DNA of 64,000 bases from Nakamurella endophytica (GCF_014646215.1 NZ_BMNA01000003.1:248001-312000); one strand, 5' to 3'; numbered from the stretch's first letter, positions 24,963 to 33,626 are shown. Numbers and translations: made by a program. Notes: generated by a model from the sequence alone, not told the origin.

Positions 24963-25742
24963 ATGGTCGCCGTCCACGATCCGACGCTGGTGCACCCGGA
25001 CCTGGTCCGGCTGACCAACGCACTCGGCGATCCGGCGGCGGACCTGGCGATCCTGGCCGAGGGCAACACGTCGGCGCGGCTCGGCGACGGCCGGGTCGTC
25101 GTCAAGGCGTCGGGCTCGAACCTGGCCTCGGCCACCGCCGAGGACTTCGTCGTCGTCGACGTGCCGCCGCTGGTGGACCTGATGACCGACCCGGGCAGCA
25201 CCCAGGAGGACCTGACGGCCGCCCTGGACGCCGGGGTGGTGGCCGGGCGGCACCGCCGCGGCTCGATCGAGGCCCTGGTGCACGCGGCGGTGCACGCGCT
25301 GGCGCCGGCCGACCGCCCGCTGTACGTGGGCCACACGCACCCGACGCCGGTCCTGGGGCTGCTGGCGTCGGTCGTGGCGGAACACGCATGGTCGGAGTGG
25401 GTCTACTCGGACGAGGCGGTCGTGGTCGGCCGTCCGCTGTACGTGCCCTACGCGCAGCCGGGCATAGACCTCGGCCGCGTCTACTACGACGCGCTGCGGC
25501 GTCGGCTGGACGACACCGGCGAGATGCCGCAGCTGATCCTGCTCGGCAACCACGGCATCGTCGCGGTCTCGCCGACAGCGGCCGGGGTGGAAGCGGTCTC
25601 GGCCATGGCGGTCAAGGGCGCCCGGGTGCGGATCGCCGCGTACTCCGTCGGCGGGGTGGCCGCGCTGCCCGCCGCCTCGGTCGAGCGCTTCTTCGCCAGG
25701 GCCGACATCGCCGAGCGCCGCGGCGATCTCGCGACCGGCTGA
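24963..25742 (+). CDS. Class II aldolase/adducin-family protein
   Basis: A 259-residue class II (zinc) aldolase-fold protein. It shows EGNTSARL and KASGSNL for phosphate binding, the metal pair in VGHTHPTPVLG, and a further His in LLGNHGIVA. Relatives are L-fuculose/L-rhamnulose-phosphate aldolases, ribulose-phosphate epimerases and newer C4/C5 sugar acid enzymes. ATG at 24963 follows AGAGAGG. It is the first gene of a cluster with two SDR dehydrogenases, a LacI regulator and a sugar importer, so it probably cleaves a ketose phosphate made from a polyol, although no kinase is encoded nearby. Confidence 0.87.
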   Translation: MVAVHDPTLVHPDLVRLTNALGDPAADLAILAEGNTSARLGDGRVVVKASGSNLASATAEDFVVVDVPPLVDLMTDPGSTQEDLTAALDAGVVAGRHRRGSIEALVHAAVHALAPADRPLYVGHTHPTPVLGLLASVVAEHAWSEWVYSDEAVVVGRPLYVPYAQPGIDLGRVYYDALRRRLDDTGEMPQLILLGNHGIVAVSPTAAGVEAVSAMAVKGARVRIAAYSVGGVAALPAASVERFFARADIAERRGDLATG

Positions 25743-25812
25743 CCGCATCCACCGCGGGTGCCGAGCCGGCGCCCACCCACTCCGTGACCGACCCGAGTCG
25801 AAAGGGACAGCC

Positions 25813-26580
25813 GTGCCAGCAGATCTCAGCGGAGCAGTCGCCGTGGTGACCGGAGGGGCTCGCGGGCTCGGCTACTCGCTCGCCGGCGCGCTCGCCCGCA
25901 GCGGCGCCGACGTCGCGCTGCTCGACCTGCTCGAGTCCGTGCCGGAGTCGGCCGAGCGGCTCGCCGCCGAGCACGGCGTGCGCACCGCCGCCGTGCGCGT
26001 GGACGTCACCGACCAGGACGCGGTGGACGCGGCGTTCGACACCGTCGCCGAGCAGCTCGGCACACCGACGCTGCTGCTCACCGCGGCGGGCATCACGGTG
26101 TGGAACGACTCGGTGGCCATCCGCAGCCCGGAGTGGCGGCGGGTGCTGCAGATCAACCTCGACGGCACGTTCTTCTCGGCCACCGCTTTCGCCCGCCGCT
26201 TGCTCGCCGAGAAGCGCGACGGCGCAGCGGTCTTCATCTCGTCGATGTCCGGCTCGGTGGTCAACGTGCCGCAGTTCCAGGCGTCGTACAACGCCTCGAA
26301 GGCAGCCGTCGCGCACCTCGCCGCCTCCCTGGCCGTGGAATGGGCGCCGGCGGGGATCCGGGTCAACGCGATCGCGCCCGGCTACTTCCTGTCCGACATG
26401 ACCCGGCAGTTCACCGAGGCCAACCCGGACCTGGCCGCGGACTGGGTCTCCCGCATCCCGGCGGGGCGGATGGGCGAGCCCGAGGACCTGCACGAGTTGG
26501 TGCTGTACCTGGCCTCCCGGGGGTCGTCGTACATGACGGGCCAGACGCTGGTCATCGACGGCGGATACACGCTCATCTGA
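25813..26580 (+). CDS. SDR-family polyol/sugar dehydrogenase (glucose/arabinitol/sorbitol-dehydrogenase-like)
   Basis: A 255-residue classical short-chain dehydrogenase: TGGARGLG cofactor loop, catalytic Ser in ISSMSGS, Y-x-x-x-K in SYNASK, and the C-terminal MTGQTLVIDGGYT. GTG at 25813 is preceded by AAAGGGA. It probably interconverts a polyol and a ketose with NAD(H). It lies 70 bp after the class II aldolase and 37 bp before another SDR. The pairing with a ribitol-dehydrogenase-like SDR suggests stepwise oxidation in pentitol or related sugar-alcohol catabolism; the substrate is not determinable. Confidence 0.92.
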   Translation: MPADLSGAVAVVTGGARGLGYSLAGALARSGADVALLDLLESVPESAERLAAEHGVRTAAVRVDVTDQDAVDAAFDTVAEQLGTPTLLLTAAGITVWNDSVAIRSPEWRRVLQINLDGTFFSATAFARRLLAEKRDGAAVFISSMSGSVVNVPQFQASYNASKAAVAHLAASLAVEWAPAGIRVNAIAPGYFLSDMTRQFTEANPDLAADWVSRIPAGRMGEPEDLHELVLYLASRGSSYMTGQTLVIDGGYTLI

Positions 26581-26617
26581 CGGACACCGTCCGTCCCAGG
26601 AGATCCGGAGGAGTCCC

Positions 26618-27352
26618 GTGGCCGTGTCGCTGCAGGGAAAGGTCGCCGTCGTCACCGGCGCGAGCTCAGGGATCGGTCGGTCGCTCGCGCGCGCCCTGGC
26701 CGCTGCCAGGGCCGACGTGGTCCTGGTCGGCCGGGACGGGCAGCGCCTGGCCGCGGTGGCCGACGGTCTCGACGGCGTGCGGACGCTGACCGTGGCCGCC
26801 GATCTCGGCGAGCCCGGCCGCGCCGACGACGTCGTCACCCGGACGCTGGAGGCGTTCGGGCGGCTGGACGTGGTGCTGTCCAACGCCGGGCTGTACCTGG
26901 GCGGGGATTTCGCCGAGGTCGACGTGACGGCCATGCACACCTTGCTGTCCACCAACGTGTTCGGCGCCTTCGCCGTGGTGCGCGCCGCGCTGCCGCACCT
27001 GCTGGCCCAGGGTCGCGGCGACGTGGTGCTCACCAGCTCCGTCTCCGGCGCGCAGGACATCCACTGGGAGCCGGTGTACTCGGCCAGCAAGCACGCCGTG
27101 GACTCCTTCGTCCACACCGTGCGCCGCCAGCTGGCCGGTACCGGCGTCCGGGTGGGCGGCATCGCACCGGGCATCGTGCTCAACGAGTTGTGGGGCTACC
27201 CGGAGGGCAGTCCGGAGCGGGCGGCCGAGATCGAGTCCGGACGCGGCATCACGTCCGAGGACGTGGCCGACGCGGTGCTCTACATGCTGACCCGCCCCCG
27301 ACACGTGACGATCCGCGACCTGGTGATCCTCCCGGCCGCCCAGGAGATCTGA
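26618..27352 (+). CDS. SDR-family oxidoreductase, ribitol-2-dehydrogenase-like
   Basis: A 244-residue SDR with TGASSGIG, NAGLYLGG, catalytic Ser in TSSVSG and Y-x-x-x-K in YSASKHAV. The C-terminal stretch HVTIRDLVILPAAQ is typical of the ribitol 2-dehydrogenase group. GTG at 26618 has a GGAGGAG just upstream. Expected reaction: polyol + NAD+ to ketose + NADH. It ends the aldolase-SDR-SDR unit, followed by 251 bp containing the LacI operators. Confidence 0.92.
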   Translation: MAVSLQGKVAVVTGASSGIGRSLARALAAARADVVLVGRDGQRLAAVADGLDGVRTLTVAADLGEPGRADDVVTRTLEAFGRLDVVLSNAGLYLGGDFAEVDVTAMHTLLSTNVFGAFAVVRAALPHLLAQGRGDVVLTSSVSGAQDIHWEPVYSASKHAVDSFVHTVRRQLAGTGVRVGGIAPGIVLNELWGYPEGSPERAAEIESGRGITSEDVADAVLYMLTRPRHVTIRDLVILPAAQEI

Positions 27353-27460
27353 CCCGCCGTCCCCTCGGCCGGCCCGGCCCGCGGGTCGTCGCCCGATCCG
27401 CCCGGCGCCGCCGGCGCGGGACACGCCACGGACCCGTGCGGGCGATGCGTAAATCGGCCG

Positions 27461-27474
27461 CCAAAACGTTTTGG
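27461..27474. promoter_or_regulatory. Perfect palindromic LacI-type operator (CCAAAACGTTTTGG)
   Basis: A perfect 14-bp palindrome with central CG, as expected for LacI/GalR-family operators, 130 bp upstream of the lacI-like start. It stands out in otherwise GC-rich sequence. Likely autoregulatory; it may also control the importer genes downstream. Confidence 0.72.
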
Positions 27475-27547
27475 TCCATCCGGGTGATCGTCGAACGACC
27501 CCTTGGACGGCGGCGCGGCGATGCCTGCACGATCTGCGCAGCGGTTG

Positions 27548-27561
27548 GCAAAACGGTTGGG
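27548..27561. promoter_or_regulatory. Second, imperfect LacI-type operator (GCAAAACGGTTGGG)
   Basis: Aligns with the perfect palindrome at 27461-27474 at 11 of 14 positions, keeping AAAACG and the central CG. Centres are 87 bp apart, about eight helical turns, so the two sites could be looped by a tetrameric repressor. Inferred. Confidence 0.5.
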
Positions 27562-27603
27562 CACGGAGATCCCCGGACCCACCCACGACATGCAAGGGTG
27601 CAG

Positions 27604-28623
27604 ATGAAGGCGACACTGCGGGACGTGGCGGAGCGCTCGGGCTTCTCCATCACCACCGTGTCGCACGTCCTCAACGACGTACCCGGCAAGCGCATCGCGC
27701 CGGACACCCGCGAGACCATCAGGCGGGTCGCCGACGAGCTGGCCTACCGGCCGAACCAGCTGGCGCAGGGACTCCGCCGGCAGCGCAGTGGCACGATCGG
27801 CTTCCTGGCCGACTCGATCCTCACCACACCGCACGCGCACAAGGTGATCTCGGGAGCTCAGGACGCCGCGGCGGAGGCGGGGTCGATGCTGCTACTGGTG
27901 TCCACCGACGGTCGCCCCGAGCTCGAGGAGCGTGGGATCACCGCGTTCCTGGACCGACAGGTCGACGGCATCGTCTACGCGGCGACGTACCACCGGATCG
28001 TGACGCCGCCTCCATCGCTGCGTGCCCGGCCGGCCGTCCTGCTGGACGCCCGCACCGACGCCGCCGAGTACCCCTCGGCGGTCCCGGACGAGGTGGGCAG
28101 CGCCCGGACAGCGGTCGCCGAGCTCGTGCGGGCCGGTCACCGGAGGATCGGCTACCTCGGCAACGTCGACGACATCCCCGCCACTGCCGGTCGGCTGGCC
28201 GGCTACCGCCAGGCGTTGGCGGAGGCCGGACTGCCGTGGCAGCCGGCCTGGGAGGTCGCCGAGGCGTCGGAGAGCACCGGCGGGTACCGGGCGGCCCGTG
28301 CCGTCCTCGATCGTCCGGATCGACCGACCGCCCTGTTCTGCTTCAACGACCGCATGGCACTGGGTGCGTACTTCGCGGTCCAGGACCTGGGCCTCGCGGT
28401 CGCGCTGGACGTCTCAATCATCGGCTTCGACGACCAGGAGATCATCTCCGAGGGCGTGCATCCCGGGCTGACCACCATGCGGCTGCCCCACTACGAGATG
28501 GGTCAGTGGGGTATCCGCACCCTGCTGTCGCTGATCGACGCGCCGTCCGACGGACCGTACGACCCGGTCCACTTCGACTGCCCACTGGTGCGACGCGCAT
28601 CGGTGGGCTCGCCCCGGGGCTGA
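27604..28623 (+). CDS. LacI-family transcriptional regulator
   Basis: A 339-residue regulator. The N-terminal HTH and hinge (TLRDVAERSGFSITTVSHVLND) are followed by a periplasmic-binding-protein-like sensor domain (GTIGFLADSI to the C-terminus). ATG at 27604 has AAGGG about eight bases upstream. LacI-family proteins release DNA on binding a sugar. Two candidate operators lie in the 145 bp upstream. It sits between the aldolase/SDR genes and the CUT1 importer, so it probably represses the import genes and perhaps both flanks. Confidence 0.94.
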   Translation: MKATLRDVAERSGFSITTVSHVLNDVPGKRIAPDTRETIRRVADELAYRPNQLAQGLRRQRSGTIGFLADSILTTPHAHKVISGAQDAAAEAGSMLLLVSTDGRPELEERGITAFLDRQVDGIVYAATYHRIVTPPPSLRARPAVLLDARTDAAEYPSAVPDEVGSARTAVAELVRAGHRRIGYLGNVDDIPATAGRLAGYRQALAEAGLPWQPAWEVAEASESTGGYRAARAVLDRPDRPTALFCFNDRMALGAYFAVQDLGLAVALDVSIIGFDDQEIISEGVHPGLTTMRLPHYEMGQWGIRTLLSLIDAPSDGPYDPVHFDCPLVRRASVGSPRG

Positions 28624-28728
28624 CCCGGACCGTATCCCGTCCCACGCAAACCCGCACCACAGCACAGGGTCCGATCGGTCGGATCCTCGGTCCGGCGTGC
28701 CCGCCGGACCCTCGACGAGGAGGAACAC

Positions 28729-30030
28729 GTGGTCTCGCGTACTCTTTCGCGCCTCGGCGCGACAGGTCTGGCAGCCGTCGCGGCTCTGGGCCTACTGGCA
28801 GGCTGCGGCAAGGGCGGTGGTGGCGGCAGCGCGGGGGGCGGCGACAACGGCTCCCTGACGCTGTGGACCCACAACGCCGGCAACGCCAAGGAGCTGGCGG
28901 CCGACCAGCAGGTCGTCGACGACTTCAACAAGAGCCAGAGCCAGTACAAGGTGACGGTGCAGTCGTTCCCGCAGGACTCCTACAACCAGTCGGTGACTGC
29001 CGCCGCGGCGTCGAAGAAGCTGCCGTGCATCCTCGACGTCGACGGCCCCAACGTCCCGAACTGGGCGTGGGCGGGCTACCTCAGCCCGCTGACCGGGATG
29101 GACGACACGCTGTCGAAGTTCCTGCCGTCGGTCGTCGGCAAGTACCAGGACAAGACCTACTCGTTCGGGCACTACGACGTGGCACTGGCCATGTACGCTC
29201 GCCCGTCGACCCTGCAGGCCGCCAAGATCCGCGTCCCGTCGATCGACAAGCCATGGACGGCGGCGGAGTTCGCGTCCGGGTTGAAGGCGCTCAAGGCGAC
29301 CGGCAAGTACCCGGTGGTCCTCGACCTGGCGACCGGCAACACCGGTGAGTGGTGGCCCTACGCCTACTCGCCGTTCCTGCAGAGCTTCGGCGGGGACCTG
29401 ATCAACCGGTCCGACTACAAGTCGGCCGACGGCGCGCTCAACGGCGACAAGGCCGTGGCCTGGGCGACCTGGTTCCGCAGCCTGGTGACGGACGGGTACA
29501 CGCCGCTGAAGTCGTCGGCGGACCCGGAGGCCGACTTCCTCAACGGCAAGTCCGCCATCCTCTACAACGGATCGTGGGGCGCCGAGCAGGCGCGGGCGAA
29601 GCTCGGCAAGGACGTCGTGTTCGTGCCGCCGCCGGACTTCGGCAGCGGCCCCAAGATCGGTGGCGGGTCCTGGCAGTGGGCGGTCTCGTCCGGTTGCGGC
29701 AACCAGGACGGTGCCATGGCCTTCATGAAGTTCCTGGCCCAGGACAAGTACGTCGCGTCGATCTCCGAGGCCGCCGGGACCATCCCGGCCACCGACGCCG
29801 CGGCCGCCATGGTCAAGGGCTACGAGCCGGGCGGGGACAACGACATCTTCCGCCAGTTCAGCAAGAAGTTCGCCGAGGTGCGGCCGCCGACACCGGGCTA
29901 CCCGTTCATCGCCACGGAGTTCACCAAGACCTCGCAGGACATCCTCAACGGCGCCGACCCCAAGCAGGCTCTCGACAAGGCGGTCTCGGACATCGACGCC
30001 AACCAGAAGTCCAACAACTACTTCGCCTGA
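28729..30030 (+). CDS. Sugar ABC transporter substrate-binding lipoprotein (family 1, CUT1)
   Basis: A 433-residue lipoprotein. The signal peptide ends in the lipobox LLAGC (Cys 26) and is followed by a Gly-rich linker. The mature part has the family-1 pattern (LTLWTHNAGN, VVDDFNKSQ, KSAILYNGSWGAEQ). GTG at 28729 is preceded by AGGAGG. It delivers a mono- or oligosaccharide to the two permeases downstream. No ATPase gene is present, as is usual for CUT1 systems in actinobacteria that share an MsiK-type ATPase. A strong hairpin follows the gene. Confidence 0.94.
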   Translation: MVSRTLSRLGATGLAAVAALGLLAGCGKGGGGGSAGGGDNGSLTLWTHNAGNAKELAADQQVVDDFNKSQSQYKVTVQSFPQDSYNQSVTAAAASKKLPCILDVDGPNVPNWAWAGYLSPLTGMDDTLSKFLPSVVGKYQDKTYSFGHYDVALAMYARPSTLQAAKIRVPSIDKPWTAAEFASGLKALKATGKYPVVLDLATGNTGEWWPYAYSPFLQSFGGDLINRSDYKSADGALNGDKAVAWATWFRSLVTDGYTPLKSSADPEADFLNGKSAILYNGSWGAEQARAKLGKDVVFVPPPDFGSGPKIGGGSWQWAVSSGCGNQDGAMAFMKFLAQDKYVASISEAAGTIPATDAAAAMVKGYEPGGDNDIFRQFSKKFAEVRPPTPGYPFIATEFTKTSQDILNGADPKQALDKAVSDIDANQKSNNYFA

Positions 30031-30066
30031 CCGGCCCGGGGTCGTCCGTCGGCCCCCTGCCCGGAC

Positions 30067-30102
30067 GGCACCGTGCGCGGCCGAGGGACCGCGCACGGTG
30101 CC
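30067..30102 (+). other. Intercistronic hairpin after the binding-protein gene
   Basis: GGCACCGTGCGCGG and its exact complement form a 14-bp stem with an 8-nt loop, 37 bp after the binding-protein stop and 38 bp before the permease start. There is no T-run. Placement matches malE-malF-type hairpins that stabilise the upstream mRNA and lower expression of the membrane genes. An equivalent hairpin occurs at 39144-39175. Confidence 0.75.
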
Positions 30103-30140
30103 CGACGGCACACCCATCCCGCCACCCCTCGGAGACGACA

Positions 30141-31088
30141 ATGTCGCAGTCCACCATGATGCGTCCGCCGGTGCCGCCGGACGTCGTCGCACCGCTCAAG
30201 GCACCGAGGTCCGGACGTGGTCGGAGCCAGCGCGCGGTCGCCGCCTGGATGCTCACCCCGGCAGCGGTTCTCGGCACCGTCTTCCTGTTGGTCCCGATCG
30301 CGCTGACCTTCGTGCTTGCGTTCACCAACGCGCGCCTGGTCTCGCCGGAGCCGATGAAGTTCGTCGGGTTCGACAACTTCACCCGGTTGTTCAGCGACGG
30401 CACGTTCTGGACGTCGTTGGCGAACACCGTCATCTTCACGATCGTGGTGGTGCCGGTGCAGGCGGGTCTCGCGCTCGGTCTGGCCCTGCTGATCAACGTG
30501 AAGATGAGAGGTGTCAACTTCTTCCGAACCGTGTACTTCCTGCCCGTCGTCACCTCGATGGTCGTCATCTCGATGCTGTGGCTGTTCATCTACCAGCCCA
30601 ACGGCCTGCTGAACGGCCTGCTGGCGAAGATCGGGGTGCACGGCCCGGACTGGCTGAGCGACACCAGGACCGCACTCGGCGCAATCATCCTGATGTCGAT
30701 CTGGCAGAACGTCGGCTTCCACATGGTGATCTGGCTGTCGGGCCTGCAGACCATCTCGCCGTCGCTGTACGAGGCGTCGTCCCTGGTCGGCGCGACCACC
30801 TGGCAGCAGTTCCGCTTCATCACCTGGCCCGGACTGCGGCAGACCCGCACGTTCATCCTGATCACCATCACGATCGCGGCGTTCGGACTCTTCACCCAGG
30901 TCAACATCATGACGCAGGGCGGCCCTCTCGACCACACCTCGACGGTCGTCTACCAGGCGGTCCACACCGGCTTCGCGCAGCAGCAGACCGCGTACGCCTC
31001 CGCGATCTCCCTGGTGTTCTTCGTCATCGTCCTCGCGGTGTCGCTGGTCCAGCGCTACCTGACCCGAGACAAGGATGTCGCCCGATGA
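30141..31088 (+). CDS. Sugar ABC transporter permease (CUT1, MalF-like)
   Basis: A 315-residue permease with six membrane segments. The first begins at about residue 38 (LTPAAVLGTVFLLVPIALT) and the EAA loop is seen in YEASSLVGATTWQQF. ATG at 30141 is chosen after the hairpin region; GGAGA lies upstream. Its stop overlaps the start of the second permease by ATGA. Works with the lipoprotein at 28729 and the permease at 31085. Confidence 0.95.
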   Translation: MSQSTMMRPPVPPDVVAPLKAPRSGRGRSQRAVAAWMLTPAAVLGTVFLLVPIALTFVLAFTNARLVSPEPMKFVGFDNFTRLFSDGTFWTSLANTVIFTIVVVPVQAGLALGLALLINVKMRGVNFFRTVYFLPVVTSMVVISMLWLFIYQPNGLLNGLLAKIGVHGPDWLSDTRTALGAIILMSIWQNVGFHMVIWLSGLQTISPSLYEASSLVGATTWQQFRFITWPGLRQTRTFILITITIAAFGLFTQVNIMTQGGPLDHTSTVVYQAVHTGFAQQQTAYASAISLVFFVIVLAVSLVQRYLTRDKDVAR

Positions 31089-32002
31089 CCGCCCACGTCG
31101 CCGAGAACATCGGTCGTCACAGCGCTCTCGCCGTCGGCCGGCGGGCGTCGGCCGGTCGCACGGTCGGCGGTTACGCCCTGCGGATCGTGCTCTGCCTGGT
31201 GTTCGGCCTGCCGCTGCTGTTCATGATCCTCTCCAGCTTCAAGCCCGACCTCGAGATCTTTGCCGACGTCGGTTCGGTCCGGGCGTTCCTGCCCGTCGGC
31301 CACCTGACCCTGGACAACTACACCGGCGTCTTCGACCGGGTGCCGTTCTGGCAGTTCCTGTTCAACTCGGTGCTGATCTCGGTGGTGACCGTTGCCCTCG
31401 GCCTGGTCGTCAACTCGATGGCCGCCTACGCGCTCGGTCGACTCCGGTTCCGCGGACGCAAGGTCATCCTCGCGGTCATCCTCGCGACGTTGATCGTGCC
31501 CTTCGAGGTCCTGGCGCTGCCACTGCTGTGGTGGGTCAACAAGCTGCCGTGGTTGGACGCCAACGGGTTCTCGCTCGGCTGGCTCGACACCTACCAGGTC
31601 CAGATCCTGCCGTTCGTCGCCAACGCGTTCTCGATCTTCCTGTTCTACCAGTACTTCGACTCCATCCCGAAGGAGCTCGACGAGGCTGCGGTGGTCGACG
31701 GTGCCGGCTTCTTCCGGATCTACCGCACCATCGTGATGCCGCTGTCGGGGCCGGCCATCGCGACCGTCGCCATCCTGACGTTCCTGCCGGCGTGGAACTC
31801 GTACCTGTGGCCGCTGATGGTCGTCCAGTCCGAGAACCTGCGCCCGGTCATGGTGGGCATCGACTACTTCAAGCAGCTCAACGTCTCCTGGGGCCAGATC
31901 ATGGCCTACGCCACCATGATCACGGTCCCGGTGCTGGCCCTGTTCATCGCCTTCCAGCGGGCGTTCATCAATTCGATCGCCTCCTCGGGCGTGAAAGGCT
32001 GA
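31085..32002 (+). CDS. Sugar ABC transporter permease (CUT1, MalG-like)
   Basis: A 305-residue permease with six membrane helices and the EAA loop LDEAAVVDGAGFFRIY near residue 200, typical of MalG-type subunits. Translationally coupled to the preceding permease (ATGA) and 1 nt before the glycosidase gene, so the importer and glycosidase are co-expressed. Confidence 0.95.
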   Translation: MTAHVAENIGRHSALAVGRRASAGRTVGGYALRIVLCLVFGLPLLFMILSSFKPDLEIFADVGSVRAFLPVGHLTLDNYTGVFDRVPFWQFLFNSVLISVVTVALGLVVNSMAAYALGRLRFRGRKVILAVILATLIVPFEVLALPLLWWVNKLPWLDANGFSLGWLDTYQVQILPFVANAFSIFLFYQYFDSIPKELDEAAVVDGAGFFRIYRTIVMPLSGPAIATVAILTFLPAWNSYLWPLMVVQSENLRPVMVGIDYFKQLNVSWGQIMAYATMITVPVLALFIAFQRAFINSIASSGVKG

Positions 32003-32003
32003 C

Positions 32004-33008
32004 ATGTTCACCCTCCCCGAAGCGTGGGTGTGGGACTTCTGGTTCGCCGACGACGGCGATCGCCACCACCTGTTCTTCCTCTACGCCTCGACCGCCGTGG
32101 GCGAGCCGGACCGGCGGCACTTCCGTGCGTCGATCGGGCACGCGGTCTCCGACGACCTCGTGCACTGGACCCGGGTCCGGGATGCGCTCGTCCGGGACGA
32201 CGGACCGTCGTTCGACGACGTCGCCACCTGGACCGGGTCCGTGGTGCGGCACCCGGACGGGACCTGGTTCCTCTTCTACACGGGCTGCTCGCTCAGCCCG
32301 GACGGGACGACGAACATCCAGCGGATCGGTTGGGCCAGCTCGCCGGACCTGATGACCTGGACCCGCAACCCGGCGAACCCGGTCGCCGTGGCCCAGGCGC
32401 CCTGGTACGAGACCTTGTCCCTCGGGGCCTGGCACGACGAGGCCTTCCGGGACCCGTGGGTCTTCGCCGATCCGGACGGCGACGGGTGGCACATGCTCAT
32501 CACCGCCCGGACGCCGCAGGGACCGGCGGACGACCGGGGCGTCGTGGGGCATGCGTGGTCACCGGACCTGCGCGAGTGGCACCTGCGGGAACCGCTCAGC
32601 CGTCCGGGCGCAGGATTCGGCCAGCTCGAGGTCACCCAGGTCGAGATCGTCGACGGCCGGCCGATCCTGCTCTTCTCATGCCTGGCCTCGGACGTCTCCG
32701 CGGCCCGCGTCGGCACCGGCACCACCGGCGGCGTCTGGTGCGCCCCGGCCGCCTCCCTGCTCGGGCCCTACGGCATCGACCAGGCCCAGCAGTTGACCGA
32801 CGACGAGTGGTACAGCGGCCGTCTCGTCCGTCGACGGGACGGTTCCTGGGTCCTGCTGGCCTTCCGACACTCGGATCCGCGCGACGGCTCGTTCGTCGGC
32901 GGGATCAGCGATCCGTGGCCGGTCCGGTGGGACGGCCGGCGGCTCGAATTCGTCGGACAGGGCCCGGCGGTCCGGCGGACCCTGGCGGTATCGGCGAACG
33001 CTCGCTGA
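32004..33008 (+). CDS. GH32/GH43-like five-bladed beta-propeller glycosidase
   Basis: A 334-residue cytoplasmic protein (no signal peptide) of the GH43/GH32/GH68 superfamily. Candidate catalytic residues are Asp 11 (WVWDFWFADD), Asp 150 in FRDPWVF (the RDP stabiliser of GH32) and Glu 209 in QLEVTQVE. Length covers the propeller only; the C-terminal beta-sandwich of true GH32 invertases is absent. It probably hydrolyses the imported oligosaccharide, possibly a fructoside or arabinoside. It begins 1 nt after the permease. Its last 104 bp overlap the 3' end of the convergent marR-like gene. Confidence 0.85.
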   Translation: MFTLPEAWVWDFWFADDGDRHHLFFLYASTAVGEPDRRHFRASIGHAVSDDLVHWTRVRDALVRDDGPSFDDVATWTGSVVRHPDGTWFLFYTGCSLSPDGTTNIQRIGWASSPDLMTWTRNPANPVAVAQAPWYETLSLGAWHDEAFRDPWVFADPDGDGWHMLITARTPQGPADDRGVVGHAWSPDLREWHLREPLSRPGAGFGQLEVTQVEIVDGRPILLFSCLASDVSAARVGTGTTGGVWCAPAASLLGPYGIDQAQQLTDDEWYSGRLVRRRDGSWVLLAFRHSDPRDGSFVGGISDPWPVRWDGRRLEFVGQGPAVRRTLAVSANAR

Positions 33009-33576
33009 CGTCGGAGCCCTCCGCGGACGGTCCCGTCGCCCTCGACGCCCGCGGGGGCGACGTGTCCTGCGGTTCCAGGAGGGCCAGCCAGGTGGTGAGC
33101 ACCTGCTCCAACCGGGCGGCATCGGCGGGGTCCAGGGCATCGAGCAAGCGGCGCTCGTTGCGCATGTGGTCGGTGAACGCGCGGTCGACGAGGTCGCGGC
33201 CGGCCGGGGTCAGCGCGACGACGCGGCCCCGGCCGTCCCGGTCGCTGCGGCCGCGCGTCACCAGCCCGTCCCGCTCGAGACGGTCGATCCGCTTGGTCAT
33301 CGCCCCGGTCGTCACCATGGTGTGCGCGGCGAGCTCGCCCGGTGCCCGCTCGAAGGGCGGACCGCCGCGGCGCAACGTGGCCAGCACGTCGAACTCGCCC
33401 TCGGACAACCCGTACCGGCGGTAGACGACGCAGAGCTGTTCGGTCAGCCGGTTGGCGACCCGGTGCAGGCGGCCGATGACCGCCTGCGGTGAGACGTCCA
33501 CGTCCGGCCGCTCGCGGGCCCATTGCTGCTGGATCCGGGCGACATGGTCGCCGCCGGCGGGCTCGCGACGGGGCAT
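32905..33576 (-). CDS. MarR-family transcriptional regulator
   Basis: A 223-residue MarR protein. The winged HTH lies around residues 55-115 (SEGEFDVLATLRRGG, HTMVTTGAMTKRIDRLERDGLV, RGRVVALTPAGRDLVD). ATG at 33576 is preferred over 33618 because the latter falls inside the large inverted repeat. The C-terminal ~55 residues (Pro/Ser/Gly/Arg-rich) are not part of the fold and overlap the GH gene in antisense; the true stop may simply be displaced. It is divergent from the DMT exporter and probably represses it through the repeat at 33588-33626. Confidence 0.88.
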   Translation of the reverse strand: MPRREPAGGDHVARIQQQWARERPDVDVSPQAVIGRLHRVANRLTEQLCVVYRRYGLSEGEFDVLATLRRGGPPFERAPGELAAHTMVTTGAMTKRIDRLERDGLVTRGRSDRDGRGRVVALTPAGRDLVDRAFTDHMRNERRLLDALDPADAARLEQVLTTWLALLEPQDTSPPRASRATGPSAEGSDVSERSPIPPGSAGPPGPVRRIRAAGRPTGPATDR

Positions 33577-33587
33577 GCTTGACAGCG

Positions 33588-33626
33588 TACCTTCCGCGGA
33601 AGCTATTGTAGCTTCCATGGAAGGTA
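33588..33626. promoter_or_regulatory. 39-bp double-palindrome operator between marR-like and DMT genes
   Basis: Two 18-bp arms, TACCTTCCGCGGAAGCTA and TAGCTTCCATGGAAGGTA, are inverted repeats of each other (16/18) separated by TTG. Each arm holds its own 10-bp palindrome (TTCCGCGGAA, TTCCATGGAA). The right arm contains the ATG (33617) of the DMT gene. This is the expected architecture of a MarR operator binding two dimers; binding would block both promoters. Confidence 0.82.
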
